Shown: positions 27,599 through 37,297, counted from the stretch's first letter. The stretch: 64,000 bases of DNA from Vibrio sp. BS-M-Sm-2 (GCF_041504345.1 NZ_CP167894.1:3286001-3350000), one strand, 5' to 3'. Notes: generated from the sequence alone by a model not told the origin. A program made the numbers and translations.

Positions 27599-28858
27599 AT
27601 GACCATTAAATCTTTAGTGACAAAAGCAGTAACTTCGTCACTCATTTTTGCCTCTGCTTCTTCTTTTGCAGCAGTAACTCAAGATCAAGTTGTAGAACAC
27701 TATGCAGATATTGCTCATGCCGTGTTTGCAGATTCAGTAATTACAGCAAAAGCGTTGAACTCTTCTATTGATACCTTCTTAGCTTCTCCTTCTGCTGGTA
27801 ACTTCGAACAAGTAAAACAAGCTTGGCTTGAGTCTCGCGTACCTTACCAACAGTCAGAAGTATTCCGCTTCGGCAACGCTGTTGTTGATGATTGGGAAGG
27901 CCAACTGAACGCATGGCCACTAGATGAAGGCCTGATTGACTACGTATCTTCTGATTACCAATATGAGCTTGGTAACGAAGGCGCTAGCGCAAACATCGTG
28001 GCTAACAAGACTTTCCAAATTGGTCAGACTACTGTTGATGCAACTAACATTACTCCAGAGCTAATCGCTGACTTGAACGAGATCGGCGGTTCTGAAGCGA
28101 ACGTAGCGTCTGGCTACCACGCAATTGAATTCCTACTTTGGGGCCAAGATTTAAACGGCACAAACAGCGGTGCAGGTGAGCGTGCTTACACTGATTTCGT
28201 TGTTGGTGCTGAGTGTACTAACGGCAACTGTGACCGTCGTGGCGCATATCTAAAAGCATCTGCTGAGCTACTTATCCAAGACCTAGAGTGGATGGAAAAG
28301 CAGTGGGCTGAAGGCGAGAAAGGTAACTACCGTCAAGAACTGCTTTCTGAATCTAGCGAAAACGGCCTACGTAAAATGTTATTCGGCATGGGTTCACTGT
28401 CTCTTGGTGAGCTTGCTGGTGAGCGTATGAAGGTGGCTTTAGAAGCTAACTCTACTGAAGATGAGCACGATTGCTTCTCTGATAACACGCACAACTCTCA
28501 CTACTACAACGAGCAAGGTATCTACAACGTTTATACGGGTTTATACAAGCGTGAAGACGGTACTCTGCTTTCAGGTCCTAGCCTGTTTGACCTAGTAGAG
28601 CAAAAAGATGAGCAAGCTGCGAAAGAGATCCAAAAGCAGTTTGACTTAGCACGTGCACAAGTTGGCCAGCTTGTTGTTTCTGCAGAGAAAAACAACCAGC
28701 ATTTCGATCAGCTAATTGCTGCTGACAACGCTGCGGGTAACGCACTAGTAAACAAAACGATTGTTGCGCTAGTGTCTCAAACGGCTGCGATTGAGCGTGC
28801 TGCTGGTGTGATTGGCATTGATAGCCTTAACCCAGACACGGCTGATCACGAGTTCTAA
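27599..28858 (+). CDS. Imelysin-family periplasmic protein
   Basis: A 419-aa protein of the imelysin (M75, IrpA/EfeO-like) family. The signal peptide SLVTKAVTSSLIFASASSFAA is followed by the helical imelysin repeat. The family site GYHAIEFLLWGQD (GxHxxE) is at about residues 174-186. These proteins bind iron or haem in the periplasm; the peptidase label is historical. It is the first gene of a four-gene iron-type operon behind a Fur-like box, with a second imelysin two genes on. Confidence 0.9.
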   Translation: MTIKSLVTKAVTSSLIFASASSFAAVTQDQVVEHYADIAHAVFADSVITAKALNSSIDTFLASPSAGNFEQVKQAWLESRVPYQQSEVFRFGNAVVDDWEGQLNAWPLDEGLIDYVSSDYQYELGNEGASANIVANKTFQIGQTTVDATNITPELIADLNEIGGSEANVASGYHAIEFLLWGQDLNGTNSGAGERAYTDFVVGAECTNGNCDRRGAYLKASAELLIQDLEWMEKQWAEGEKGNYRQELLSESSENGLRKMLFGMGSLSLGELAGERMKVALEANSTEDEHDCFSDNTHNSHYYNEQGIYNVYTGLYKREDGTLLSGPSLFDLVEQKDEQAAKEIQKQFDLARAQVGQLVVSAEKNNQHFDQLIAADNAAGNALVNKTIVALVSQTAAIERAAGVIGIDSLNPDTADHEF

Positions 28859-28879
28859 GAACCCGAGACGAAAATCATA

Positions 28880-28900
28880 AAGGGCTCTCATTGAGCCCTT
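28880..28900 (+). promoter_or_regulatory. Hairpin between the imelysin and oxidoreductase genes
   Basis: AAGGGCTC, loop TCATT, GAGCCCTT, followed only by AATTGTTT. This weak terminator or attenuator may reduce expression of the downstream genes relative to the first imelysin. Confidence 0.65.
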
Positions 28901-28968
28901 AATTGTTTGTTACTCATGAAAGTTACTCCCACATAAAAACTAAAATCAAAAACACAGCAAGGCAATGT

Positions 28969-30357
28969 ATGAAGTCGTATCTCTCAGCCTCACTATTAAC
29001 CGCACTGTTTTTCTTAGCTCCATTACATGCCCATGAAACCTACTCAGGTGGCAAAACAACCGTGAAGAAAGAGGGAGCAAACGCTTTTTCTCTTCCTGCT
29101 GCCAACCTACCAATGAGCAAACGCTTAGATTTCAGCGTAGGTAACAGCTTCTTCAGAAACCCTTGGGTTCCTGCACCATCATCAACCGATGCACGTGATG
29201 GATTGGGCCCATTGTTCAACACCAACGGTTGTCAAAACTGTCACATCAAAGATGGTCGTGGCCACGCGCCAGAAAAAGGCGATGAGAACGCGGTATCTAT
29301 GCTGGTTCGCTTGAGTATTCCTGCTGAAACACCAGAGCAGAGACAAGCCTTTATTCGCGATGGTGGCATTCCAGAACCGACTTACGGTGGACAGCTACAA
29401 GATTTCGCGCTTCAAGGTGTGGAACCAGAGGGTAAAGTGAACATCAGCTACACCGATGTTCCTGTTGAATTCAAAGACGGCACGGTTGTTACTCTACGTA
29501 AACCAACATTAAAAATCACTGAACTCGCGTTTGGTGAAATGCACCCTAAAACAGAATTTTCGGCTCGTGTTGCGCCACCAATGATCGGCCTAGGTCTGCT
29601 TGAGAGCATTTCAAAAGAAACGATCCTTGGCTTCGCGAAGCAACAAGCTGCGGACAGCCAAGGCGTAACAGGCAAAGCCAACTACGTTCTTGATGTTCAA
29701 ACAAACGAAATGGCGTTGGGTCGATTTGGTTGGAAAGCCGGACAGCCAAACCTAATGCAACAAAATGCTGCAGCATTTAACGGCGATTTGGGCTTAACAA
29801 GCAGCTTGTTCCCGAACGAAAACTGCACATCAGCTCAATCAACCTGTGATGATTTTCCAAATGGTGGTGAACCTGAAGTCAGCGATAATATCCTAGATTT
29901 TGTTGAGTTCTATTCGCAGCATTTGGCGGTTCCAATTCGTCGTAACGTTGATAAGCCTGCGGTTGTTCAAGGTAAAAAACTGTTTAAAGATATTGGTTGC
30001 CAAAGTTGCCACCAAGCTGAAATTCGCACAGCAGAACGTGAAGGCTTACCTGCGTTGTCTAAACAGCTAATCAGCCCATATACCGATATGTTACTGCACG
30101 ATATGGGAGAAGGCTTAGCCGACAATCGCCCAGAGTATCTAGCAAACGGTCAAGAGTGGCGCACCACGCCATTGTGGGGATTAGGCTATACCAAAGAAGT
30201 GAATGGTCACACCTTCTTACTTCATGACGGTCGCGCAAGAAACGTTATGGAAGCGGTGCTTTGGCACGGTGGAGAAGCAGAAATGGCGAAACAAAACGTT
30301 TTAGCTCTTAGTAGCAGCGAGCGTGAAGCACTATTGGCGTTCTTAAACTCGTTATAA
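28969..30357 (+). CDS. Di-haem thiol oxidoreductase (DUF1111 family)
   Basis: A 462-aa periplasmic protein. The signal peptide is MKSYLSASLLTALFFLAPLHA. Two haem c sites, CQNCHIKDGRGH and CQSCHQAEI, mark the DUF1111 (thiol oxidoreductase-like, CcpA-related) family. In many marine proteobacteria it is encoded between two imelysin genes and is iron regulated. The exact substrate is unknown. I use ATG 28969 because of the AAGG site and the signal peptide; an upstream in-frame start at 28903 would not give a clean signal. Confidence 0.88.
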   Translation: MKSYLSASLLTALFFLAPLHAHETYSGGKTTVKKEGANAFSLPAANLPMSKRLDFSVGNSFFRNPWVPAPSSTDARDGLGPLFNTNGCQNCHIKDGRGHAPEKGDENAVSMLVRLSIPAETPEQRQAFIRDGGIPEPTYGGQLQDFALQGVEPEGKVNISYTDVPVEFKDGTVVTLRKPTLKITELAFGEMHPKTEFSARVAPPMIGLGLLESISKETILGFAKQQAADSQGVTGKANYVLDVQTNEMALGRFGWKAGQPNLMQQNAAAFNGDLGLTSSLFPNENCTSAQSTCDDFPNGGEPEVSDNILDFVEFYSQHLAVPIRRNVDKPAVVQGKKLFKDIGCQSCHQAEIRTAEREGLPALSKQLISPYTDMLLHDMGEGLADNRPEYLANGQEWRTTPLWGLGYTKEVNGHTFLLHDGRARNVMEAVLWHGGEAEMAKQNVLALSSSEREALLAFLNSL

Positions 30358-30515
30358 GCTGAGTTGAATTCAGTTTAGTTAACGGCTAATGACTTAAGAA
30401 AGCCGCTATTAAACCACTTAGCACCGCTGAACTTGTAGCAATACGAGGCCAGCGGTCGTTTCGCATTTAATGAACTCATATAATTAAAAGAAAAATTAGG
30501 AAGTAAGGTAACAGC

Positions 30516-31577
30516 ATGACACATAAATTTTTGTTAATGCCTTTGTCGGCATTAATTATGGCAGGCTGCCAATCATCGGGTGAGCAAGCCGCTTCATCTG
30601 AGGTTAACGGTGTGTCTTATCAAGCAGACACTACAGCCCATATTAGTCGCAGTGTTTATCGACAAGAGTTTGATTCTGCGGTGCTATTCGCGAAGCAATC
30701 GAGCGAATTAGAAGCTCTGATGCAAGGTTACTGTGAAACGGATAACGTTGAGTTAGACGCTTTGAAAGATCAATGGCAGATCACAATGAACAGCTGGATG
30801 GCATTGCAAGGGCAAGAAAGAGGCCCAACAGCAGCGCTTGAAGAGAGCTGGAATGTTCAATTCTGGCCAGACAAAAAGAACACGACGGGTCTTAAGATGC
30901 GTCAGCTGACTCAGCAAGATAAAGTTTGGTCTCAAGACGAAATTGCTCAGCAGAGTGTGACAGTGCAAGGGCTAGGCGCGTTAGAGTGGTCGCTTTATGA
31001 CGAGCAATCGTCACTGCTTCAAGACAAAGTATTAGGCTGTCTATCCTCACAAGCTATCGCACAGAATTTGGCTATGAAATCTGCTTCTATCGCTGAGGCT
31101 TGGCAAGTTAACCCTTGGTTAGCGCTAGACGAGACTCGTTGGGAGTCTGAATATATTGCTTTATTGACCAACCAACTTGATTACAGCATGAAGAAGCTGA
31201 GTCGCCCGATGGCGAAAATCGGTCACCCTCGTCCTTATTTCTCAGAATCATGGCGTGCACAAACCTCGATGACTCAACTAAAAGCCAATGTAGCAGCACT
31301 TCAGAATTTGTACCTTGCCGGTGGCAATGGCCTAGACGGCTTGTTGAGAGAGAAGGGCTTAAACGACCTAGCTGATCGCGTTGCTGACCAGTTCACATTG
31401 ACGCTAGATACTTGGCCTACAGACTCAAGCTTGTTTGAGTTATTGCAGAGCAAAGAGGGCTACCGCGAGGTGCTGACTCAATACAACAAACTAGAACGTT
31501 TGAAGTACCTGATTCATGAAGAAGTGGCGATAGAGCTGAGCGTGGTAATAGGATTTAATGCTACCGATGGTGACTGA
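30516..31577 (+). CDS. Imelysin-family lipoprotein
   Basis: A 353-aa lipoprotein: the lipobox LIMAGC places the mature N-terminal Cys at residue 18. The rest is a second, more divergent imelysin domain (GPTAALEESWNVQFWP, LGALEWSLYD). It probably partners the first imelysin and the di-haem protein in iron handling at the membrane. The end overlaps the DUF1513 gene by 20 bases, showing tight coupling. The 158-base gap before it contains nothing distinct. Confidence 0.87.
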   Translation: MTHKFLLMPLSALIMAGCQSSGEQAASSEVNGVSYQADTTAHISRSVYRQEFDSAVLFAKQSSELEALMQGYCETDNVELDALKDQWQITMNSWMALQGQERGPTAALEESWNVQFWPDKKNTTGLKMRQLTQQDKVWSQDEIAQQSVTVQGLGALEWSLYDEQSSLLQDKVLGCLSSQAIAQNLAMKSASIAEAWQVNPWLALDETRWESEYIALLTNQLDYSMKKLSRPMAKIGHPRPYFSESWRAQTSMTQLKANVAALQNLYLAGGNGLDGLLREKGLNDLADRVADQFTLTLDTWPTDSSLFELLQSKEGYREVLTQYNKLERLKYLIHEEVAIELSVVIGFNATDGD

Positions 31578-32652
31578 TACTACACGAAGAACCTTACTGA
31601 AAGCAGCACTTGGGTGTGCTGCTGTGCCTGTGCTGCCGTTCGGGTGTGCTAGCCGTTCAGGTGAAAGCGCATCGAATAAACCTCAGTTGATTGGTTGTGC
31701 GCTTAATGGTCGAGGCCAGTATTCCGCGGTTGTGGCTGATGAGTATGGCATGCCACTGAGCCAGCTACCTATCCCTGAGCGTGGCCATGGCGTCGCAATC
31801 TGCCCAACCTCATCACATGCGGTGGTTTTTGCTCGTCGTCCTGGTGACTATTTTATGGTGTTTGACTACAAAAACGGTCAGCAGATCAAAATGGTGGTGA
31901 AAGGTAACAACCGCCACTTCTATGGTCATGGCGTTTACTCATTAGACGGCACACTATTGTATGCCACTGAAGGGAAAACCGACACCAGTCAAGGCGTGAT
32001 TGGCGTCTACGATGTCGCACAAGGGTATCGTAAGGTCGAAGAATTTACCGGTTTTGGTATTGGCCCTCACGAGGTGATTATCATGCCTGATGGTAATCTT
32101 GCTATCGGCGTTGGTGGTGTTCATACTGATGGCAGAACACCGAAAAACTTGGATTCCATGCAGCCTAGTTTGAGCTATGTTTCATCGCAAGGTGAGCTGC
32201 TTGATCAGGTTGAATTGTTGGATAAGAAGTTAAGCATTCGACACTTAGCGCATGATGGGGCAGAGACTGTACTTTGTGGCCAGCAATATCGCGGCGAACC
32301 GGATGAATATCCTTCACTTTTGGCGATGCACATCAAAGGTGGGCAGTTTGAATCACTGAATGCGGAGCCGGAGCAATGGGCGCGATTTAATCACTACATT
32401 GCAAGTATCGCAGCATCCGATGATTGGATTATCGCCACCTCACCACGAGGTAATTGCTACGGTATTTGGTCTAAAGAAACCAAAGAGTTAGTAGAGCTAT
32501 CGGCATTGTCTGATGCTTCCGGTGCTGTGCTTCTTGATGGGGAATTTAGATTAAGCTCTGGGGCGGGAAGTGTGGTTAGTCAGCGCAAGCCTTATGAGAA
32601 ATCAACTCAGCAATCATCGATCCAATGGGATAACCATTGGAGCTCAATCTGA
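31558..32652 (+). CDS. DUF1513 Tat-exported protein, iron operon
   Basis: A 364-aa protein. A twin-arginine signal (TTRRTLLKAALG) is followed by a beta-propeller-like DUF1513 domain with a repeated strand pattern (GHGVAICPTSSHAVVFARRP, GHGVYSLDGTLLYATEG, GPHEVIIMPDGNLAIGVGG). Biochemical function is unknown. It is the last gene of the imelysin/di-haem oxidoreductase/imelysin set, a combination widespread in marine gammaproteobacteria under Fur control. The start ATG 31558 lies inside the preceding gene. Confidence 0.85.
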   Translation: MLPMVTDTTRRTLLKAALGCAAVPVLPFGCASRSGESASNKPQLIGCALNGRGQYSAVVADEYGMPLSQLPIPERGHGVAICPTSSHAVVFARRPGDYFMVFDYKNGQQIKMVVKGNNRHFYGHGVYSLDGTLLYATEGKTDTSQGVIGVYDVAQGYRKVEEFTGFGIGPHEVIIMPDGNLAIGVGGVHTDGRTPKNLDSMQPSLSYVSSQGELLDQVELLDKKLSIRHLAHDGAETVLCGQQYRGEPDEYPSLLAMHIKGGQFESLNAEPEQWARFNHYIASIAASDDWIIATSPRGNCYGIWSKETKELVELSALSDASGAVLLDGEFRLSSGAGSVVSQRKPYEKSTQQSSIQWDNHWSSI

Positions 32653-32732
32653 TTCATAAAGCCTCTTAAAAATAACATGCTTACTCCCATTTCTTTGCCA
32701 TACTTATGGGATGGTTGGTGATGGAGTTAAGC

Positions 32733-34271
32733 ATGTTCGCGAAATACTTCTGTGGGTTATTAGTTTTAGTTTCTGTGCACACATGGAGCTATACGAGTTC
32801 TGATGAAGGTCGTTTCTTTCCGGCTGATTCAGAGCTATCTTTCATGCTGATTTATCCCGAACTAACCCAGAGCATTTATCAAGACTCACCTCTCCCTATT
32901 CTTTGGGATTCGCCTGAACTTGTTAAGGCATTCGAATTTCAATTGTCGTTGCTCGAACAAGCACAAATGGCACCACTCTTTGAACGACAACTCAAGCAAA
33001 TCCGTCACTATCAATCCCATGCACAATGGCAAGAGTTGGACATCTTACTCACCGACACCTTTATCTACTATTTAAGCTATGTTGAAAACGCACCATTTGC
33101 CGGTAAGGAGTGGTATTTCTCAGGTAAGCTGCATTCCAAATTACCTCCACCGTCCCCCCATATTTTGATGAGACTAAAAAGCAGTGTCGCCAATGATTAC
33201 TTATTGGAGATGGTGTTGTCTTACGCACCGCCAGTAGGGGATTTTGACCAATTCAAAGCAACCTATTCCGTGTTAGAAACCGCGTCTGAACTCGATATTG
33301 AGCGGTACAGACAGAAAGGCTTAAAACGCTTGGGGGATAAGCTTTCAGACAAAGCGGTTCTTGTTGAGCGCATTGCGTTGGTTGGCGTAGATACCTCTAT
33401 GATTGCTGTCGATTTCCCTGTGTTTGATCGAGAGCTGCAAGCGGCGATTCAGTCCTTCCAGCGCATGCACGGCCTAACAGCGGATGGGATTATTGGGCCA
33501 GACACGATCCAGTGGATCAACATGAGCTTCGATGATCGATTGAGCTCTTTGGCTTTGAATGCAGAGCGTGTTCGCTTGTGGCCAAGGAATAGAGACTCTC
33601 TCATTGTCGTCAACGTGCCTAGCTTTGATATGAAGTATTGGGAAGACGGCGAAGAGGTATTTGAGTCTAAGGTCGTCGTGGGAAGAAAATCGCGAAAAAC
33701 CCCGCTTTTAGAGATAAACCTCGATTCTGTCATTCTAAACCCGACTTGGAATGTGCCATGGAAAATCATGGTCAAAGATATCCTGCCCAAAGTAAAAGCG
33801 GACGAAAGCTATTTAGAGACACACAACTTCCAAGTCATTGATGGCTGGCGTACCATGGAAACGGTCGATACCACCGAGATAGATTGGCAGACCATCAATT
33901 TCAATTCATTCCCATATCGAATGCGTCAACAGGCGGGTTCGAGTAATGCATTAGGTTTGTACAAGTTCAACACACCTAACAAAAGAGCGATCTATCTGCA
34001 CGATACGCCAAGTAAAGGTCTGTTTAATGATGACTTCCGTGCTTATAGCTCAGGTTGCATACGTGTCGAACATGCAGAAGAACTTGCTGAGTTATTGTTT
34101 GCCACTAAGGTAAGGAAAGTACCGAACCAAAATGATGACCTTGCTCCGAACACTAAGGTTCGCCTCAAAAAGCGAATTCCTGTGCATATCATCTATCAAA
34201 CCGTGTTGTTTGAAGAAGGGGGCATACAGTACCGTGGCGATATCTACCAATATGATAAAGAGGGTGGTTGA
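32733..34271 (+). CDS. L,D-transpeptidase, YcbB (LdtD)-like
   Basis: About 512 aa. A signal peptide (MFAKYFCGLLVLVSVHTWSY) is followed by a domain of unknown role, a peptidoglycan-binding helix bundle (AAIQSFQRMHGLTADGIIGP) and the YkuD catalytic domain with the active Cys in YSSGCIRVEHAEEL and the upstream His in AIYLHDTP. It forms 3-3 cross-links in periplasmic peptidoglycan. ATG 32733 has GGAG at proper spacing; earlier ATGs at 32706 and 32721 are possible. It is followed by YcbK- and YcbL-like genes, an order also found in E. coli. Confidence 0.92.
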   Translation: MFAKYFCGLLVLVSVHTWSYTSSDEGRFFPADSELSFMLIYPELTQSIYQDSPLPILWDSPELVKAFEFQLSLLEQAQMAPLFERQLKQIRHYQSHAQWQELDILLTDTFIYYLSYVENAPFAGKEWYFSGKLHSKLPPPSPHILMRLKSSVANDYLLEMVLSYAPPVGDFDQFKATYSVLETASELDIERYRQKGLKRLGDKLSDKAVLVERIALVGVDTSMIAVDFPVFDRELQAAIQSFQRMHGLTADGIIGPDTIQWINMSFDDRLSSLALNAERVRLWPRNRDSLIVVNVPSFDMKYWEDGEEVFESKVVVGRKSRKTPLLEINLDSVILNPTWNVPWKIMVKDILPKVKADESYLETHNFQVIDGWRTMETVDTTEIDWQTINFNSFPYRMRQQAGSSNALGLYKFNTPNKRAIYLHDTPSKGLFNDDFRAYSSGCIRVEHAEELAELLFATKVRKVPNQNDDLAPNTKVRLKKRIPVHIIYQTVLFEEGGIQYRGDIYQYDKEGG

Positions 34272-34469
34272 TTGAAATGTGTTCAATAAAGGTGATCTTG
34301 ACTAAAAAATGACAACTAAGCCTCTATTGATAAAATTATAATGTGGATCAATAACTAACCGCGTAAAGGTTACAAATACTAACCTTTTGAGCGGTTTTAG
34401 TACGTTGACGCAGCAATTTCCATTATGTATCGTGCATTTTTCGTTCGATCTAATTGGTTTTTTTGCTGT

Positions 34470-35018
34470 ATGTCTCAAAGTTTATTTTCTCGCCGTCAGT
34501 TTCTGACTTACGCTGGTGGTACCGCTGTTATCGCCTCAATTACACCTTCTATCGCTTTTGCTTCATACCCGGATCAACCAAGAACGATTAGCATGAATAA
34601 CCTTCACACCGGTGAAAGATTAGAGACCTGTTATTTCGATGGTACTAACTATGTTGGTGACGAGATGGCACGTCTTAGCAAGCTATGTCGCGATTTCCGC
34701 CGCAATGAAATTCATCCAATGGATAAAAACCTGTTTGATCAGATCACTCAGATTCAAAACGTGTTAGGTATTCAAAAAGAAGTCCAGATCATCTCTGGTT
34801 ACCGTTCTCCAGCGACCAATGAAGCATTGCGCTCAAAATCGAGTGGCGTGGCGAAGAAGAGTTATCACATGCTTGGTAAAGCGATCGATTTTCGTATCGA
34901 TGGTGTCGATCTGAAAGAGCTAAGAGACGTAGCCAAAAGCCTGAATGCCGGTGGTGTTGGTTATTATGCACGTAGCAACTTTATCCATATCGATACTGGC
35001 CCAGTACGTAGCTGGTAG
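34470..35018 (+). CDS. YcbK-like DUF882 protein, Tat-exported
   Basis: A 182-aa protein with a twin-arginine signal (SRRQFLTYAGGTAVIA) and a DUF882 peptidase-M15-like domain. Zinc-site residues are visible in SGYRSPATNEALR, SYHMLGKAIDFR (HxxxxAxD) and NFIHIDTGP (HxD). It is probably a periplasmic murein endopeptidase (MepK type), matching the adjacent L,D-transpeptidase: one makes and the other cuts 3-3 cross-links. The start ATG 34470 gives the Tat signal; the frame is open from 34425. Confidence 0.9.
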   Translation: MSQSLFSRRQFLTYAGGTAVIASITPSIAFASYPDQPRTISMNNLHTGERLETCYFDGTNYVGDEMARLSKLCRDFRRNEIHPMDKNLFDQITQIQNVLGIQKEVQIISGYRSPATNEALRSKSSGVAKKSYHMLGKAIDFRIDGVDLKELRDVAKSLNAGGVGYYARSNFIHIDTGPVRSW

Positions 35019-35117
35019 AGTTAGGTTGAGTTTGCGAGCGAATGCTAGGTACTTGTCAAAGTAGACATCCAATGTCATAGTTTGCCCAAATTTCAGTTTG
35101 CCCTCTAAGGTTTGTAT

Positions 35118-35771
35118 ATGTCTCTTAAGTATCAAGTTGTACCTGTTACCTCTTTCTCTCAAAACTGCTCAATTGTGTGGTGTGATGAGACAATGGAAGG
35201 CATCGTTGTCGATCCGGGCGGTGATGTTCAACAACTAGCTGCGATCATTGAAGAGCTAGGTGTTAAAGTGGTGAACTTGGTACTGACGCACGGTCACTTA
35301 GATCATGTTGGTGGTACGGTACCACTTGCTGAGATCTTAAAGGTGAATATTGTTGGTCCACATAAGGCCGATAACTTCTGGCTTCAAGGTCTAGAGAATC
35401 AAAGCCAAATGTTTGGATTTCCACTGTGTAAAGCCTTTGAACCAAACACTTGGTTAGAAGAGGGTGACAAAGTCACGTTTGGTAATCAAGTGATCGACGT
35501 GATTCACACGCCGGGCCACACTCCAGGCCATGTTGTACTGTTCAGCGAGCAAGCACGTCTAGCGTTTGTGGGTGATGTATTGTTTAACGGCGCAATTGGT
35601 CGTACTGACTTCCCACAAGGTGATTTCAATACACTTATCGCTTCAATTAAGACAAAGCTTTGGCCACTAGGCAGTGACGTAACATTCGTTCCGGGTCATG
35701 GTCCTGAATCGACATTCGGTCGCGAGCGCGCATCAAACCCGTTCGTAGCAGATGAAATGCCTCTGTACTAA
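35118..35771 (+). CDS. YcbL-like metallo-beta-lactamase fold hydrolase
   Basis: A 217-aa hydrolase of the glyoxalase-II-like family. Zinc ligands are in THGHLDHVGG (HxHxDH), HTPGHTPGHVV, FVGDVLF and VPGHGPES. E. coli YcbL and its relatives hydrolyse glutathione thioesters of small acyl groups. It is cytoplasmic, with no signal peptide. It follows the YcbK-like gene in the conserved ycbB-ycbK-ycbL order, although a functional link to cell-wall work is unproven. ATG 35118 is preceded by AAGG. Confidence 0.9.
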   Translation: MSLKYQVVPVTSFSQNCSIVWCDETMEGIVVDPGGDVQQLAAIIEELGVKVVNLVLTHGHLDHVGGTVPLAEILKVNIVGPHKADNFWLQGLENQSQMFGFPLCKAFEPNTWLEEGDKVTFGNQVIDVIHTPGHTPGHVVLFSEQARLAFVGDVLFNGAIGRTDFPQGDFNTLIASIKTKLWPLGSDVTFVPGHGPESTFGRERASNPFVADEMPLY

Positions 35772-35822
35772 TTAAGCCTTTGATTAAAAGACCAGTTGTT
35801 CGTGTCGATTGATTGAAAAATG

Positions 35823-35854
35823 AAGCTTAGCTTTTGTTGTGAAAGCTAAGCTTT
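35823..35854 (+). terminator. Rho-independent terminator after the ycbL-like gene
   Basis: AAGCTTAGCTTT, loop TGTTGTG, AAAGCTAAGCTT, then T4. On the minus strand it may also serve the converging DUF2982 gene. Confidence 0.9.
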
Positions 35855-35883
35855 TTTATTGCGCGCGAATTTACTGGCAACCC

Positions 35884-36684
35884 TTAGTCAGAAAGGCGTT
35901 CAGCAGCAGCCAAGTAGCGTCGAGCCAGTCCAACAAACTCTTCTCCACTCATATTTAAATCTTGAGTTGATATGAAAATATCATAACCGTGGAAGCCCCT
36001 TTGATACTTCATCCTGTTGGCAAGCATCGCCTGTAATCCAGAATAGTCTTTAATCACCGTGCTTTGATTGTTCGTTTCATCAGATGATTCTGAGGTCGTC
36101 TGTGTTTGGCTATCGTTGAAGCTTACCTCTTCAGTATTTTTTAACTCTTTATATCGGCTCAGTTCCACACAACCGTTCTCAGTGCAGCGCGTATGGTAAT
36201 GCGATGAGTCGAGAACCATATCTTCAAAGTTTGACTCTTTACCCGCTTGTTTGGCTCCTAGATACAAAAGTGCTCGTTGGCTGAGTAATAACTCACAGGT
36301 GATTTTGGGGCAGATCGAATCGAGGTAGGGCGAGTAATCTTTAACCTTGATACCAATCCAAGGCAAAGGTTGGTGCCAGCCATCTTGTTCATAGGTGCAA
36401 AGCCCAATTTTTTGGATGTTGTTCCACTTTAAGACCCAGCCCCCTTTATAAAAATGCTGCTGAAAATGAGTCGGGGTGAGTGTGAACATCACTCGGCTGC
36501 GCAGCATCAAATAGTAGCCGGTTCCCAGAAGGGCAATACTGCAAAAAGCACCCACGATCAGTAACTTTGGGTTGTCACTGTAGAGCGCAACGATCAAGCA
36601 AATGAAGCCTAAAATAACGGCGAGGATACGGTACGAGCGAGTGAATGAAGGCAAAGAGAAATTAGTAAGGTGACGAGTGTCCAT
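35884..36684 (-). CDS. DUF2982 membrane protein
   Basis: A 266-aa protein. Two membrane helices near the N-terminus (about residues 18-36, LAVILGFICLIVALYS, and 40-60) are followed by a cytoplasmic domain with a PH-like stretch (VMFTLTPTHFQQHFYKGGWVLKWNNIQKI), Asp and Asn-rich linker and an acidic tail. The DUF2982 family is restricted to vibrios, Shewanella and relatives and has no known function. Start ATG 36684 (MDTRHLTN) is preferred over 36696. Transcribed toward the ycbL-like gene. Confidence 0.8.
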   Translation of the reverse strand: MDTRHLTNFSLPSFTRSYRILAVILGFICLIVALYSDNPKLLIVGAFCSIALLGTGYYLMLRSRVMFTLTPTHFQQHFYKGGWVLKWNNIQKIGLCTYEQDGWHQPLPWIGIKVKDYSPYLDSICPKITCELLLSQRALLYLGAKQAGKESNFEDMVLDSSHYHTRCTENGCVELSRYKELKNTEEVSFNDSQTQTTSESSDETNNQSTVIKDYSGLQAMLANRMKYQRGFHGYDIFISTQDLNMSGEEFVGLARRYLAAAERLSD

Positions 36685-36868
36685 AGGCAACACCAAGTTT
36701 TCATATTTTTGTCTGGATGGATAACCAGTGTATATGACCCTGAATTGATAAGTCGATGTTTAAATAATAGACGCTAGTAGACAATATCGGTATTTTTCGT
36801 CGACTTTCGACGCTTCACTCTACAAATAGCTCCTGTTTTTTGGTATAAATCGCGCTTCAAATTTTCAC

Positions 36869-36887
36869 CACTGCGAAAAGAGCAGTG
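36869..36887 (+). promoter_or_regulatory. 5'UTR hairpin before the Lys/Ala-rich gene
   Basis: CACTGC, loop GAAAAGA, GCAGTG, ending four bases before the TGGAGA ribosome site. It may stabilise the mRNA or tune translation. Confidence 0.5.
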
Positions 36888-36904
36888 AACTGGAGAAATA
36901 TTCA

Positions 36905-37297
36905 ATGAGACTTGCTCATAAGCGTAAGGTGCAGGCTAAACTGCAGAAACGCACTAAAGCGGCTGTAGTTAAAGCAGTGGCAACGCCGAAAAAAGCGAAG
37001 CCTGTCGCAGAGAAAGTTGTAGCAGAAAAAACTGTAGCAGCAAAACCAGCGGTAGAAAAAGCAGTAGCAGCAACTAAAGAAGTTGCAGTAGCACTGACTC
37101 CTAAGCAACAACAAGTTCTAGACATCGTTGTTAGCAATGCTGAAGGCATTAACCCTAAAGGTATCGGCCTAGCAGCTGGTCAAGAAGACGCGAAAGCAGC
37201 TTCATGGGCAACAGGCGCATTGAAAAAACTTCTTGAAGAAAACCTAGTAGCGAAAGAGCAGCTAGCAGGTAACAAGGTTATCTACAAAGCTATCTAA
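36905..37297 (+). CDS. Lys/Ala-rich protein with C-terminal winged-helix-like domain
   Basis: A 130-aa basic protein. The first 60 residues are low-complexity, made of K, A, V and E (AVVKAVATPKKAKPVAEKVV), like histone H1 tails. The last 65 (LTPKQQQVLDIVVSNAEGI, then GALKKLLEENLVAKEQL, NKVIYKAI) have the pattern of a winged helix, similar to MarR-like small DNA-binding domains. A nucleoid-associated, H1-like role is inference. It is a single-gene unit with a 5' hairpin and a terminator. Confidence 0.7.
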   Translation: MRLAHKRKVQAKLQKRTKAAVVKAVATPKKAKPVAEKVVAEKTVAAKPAVEKAVAATKEVAVALTPKQQQVLDIVVSNAEGINPKGIGLAAGQEDAKAASWATGALKKLLEENLVAKEQLAGNKVIYKAI

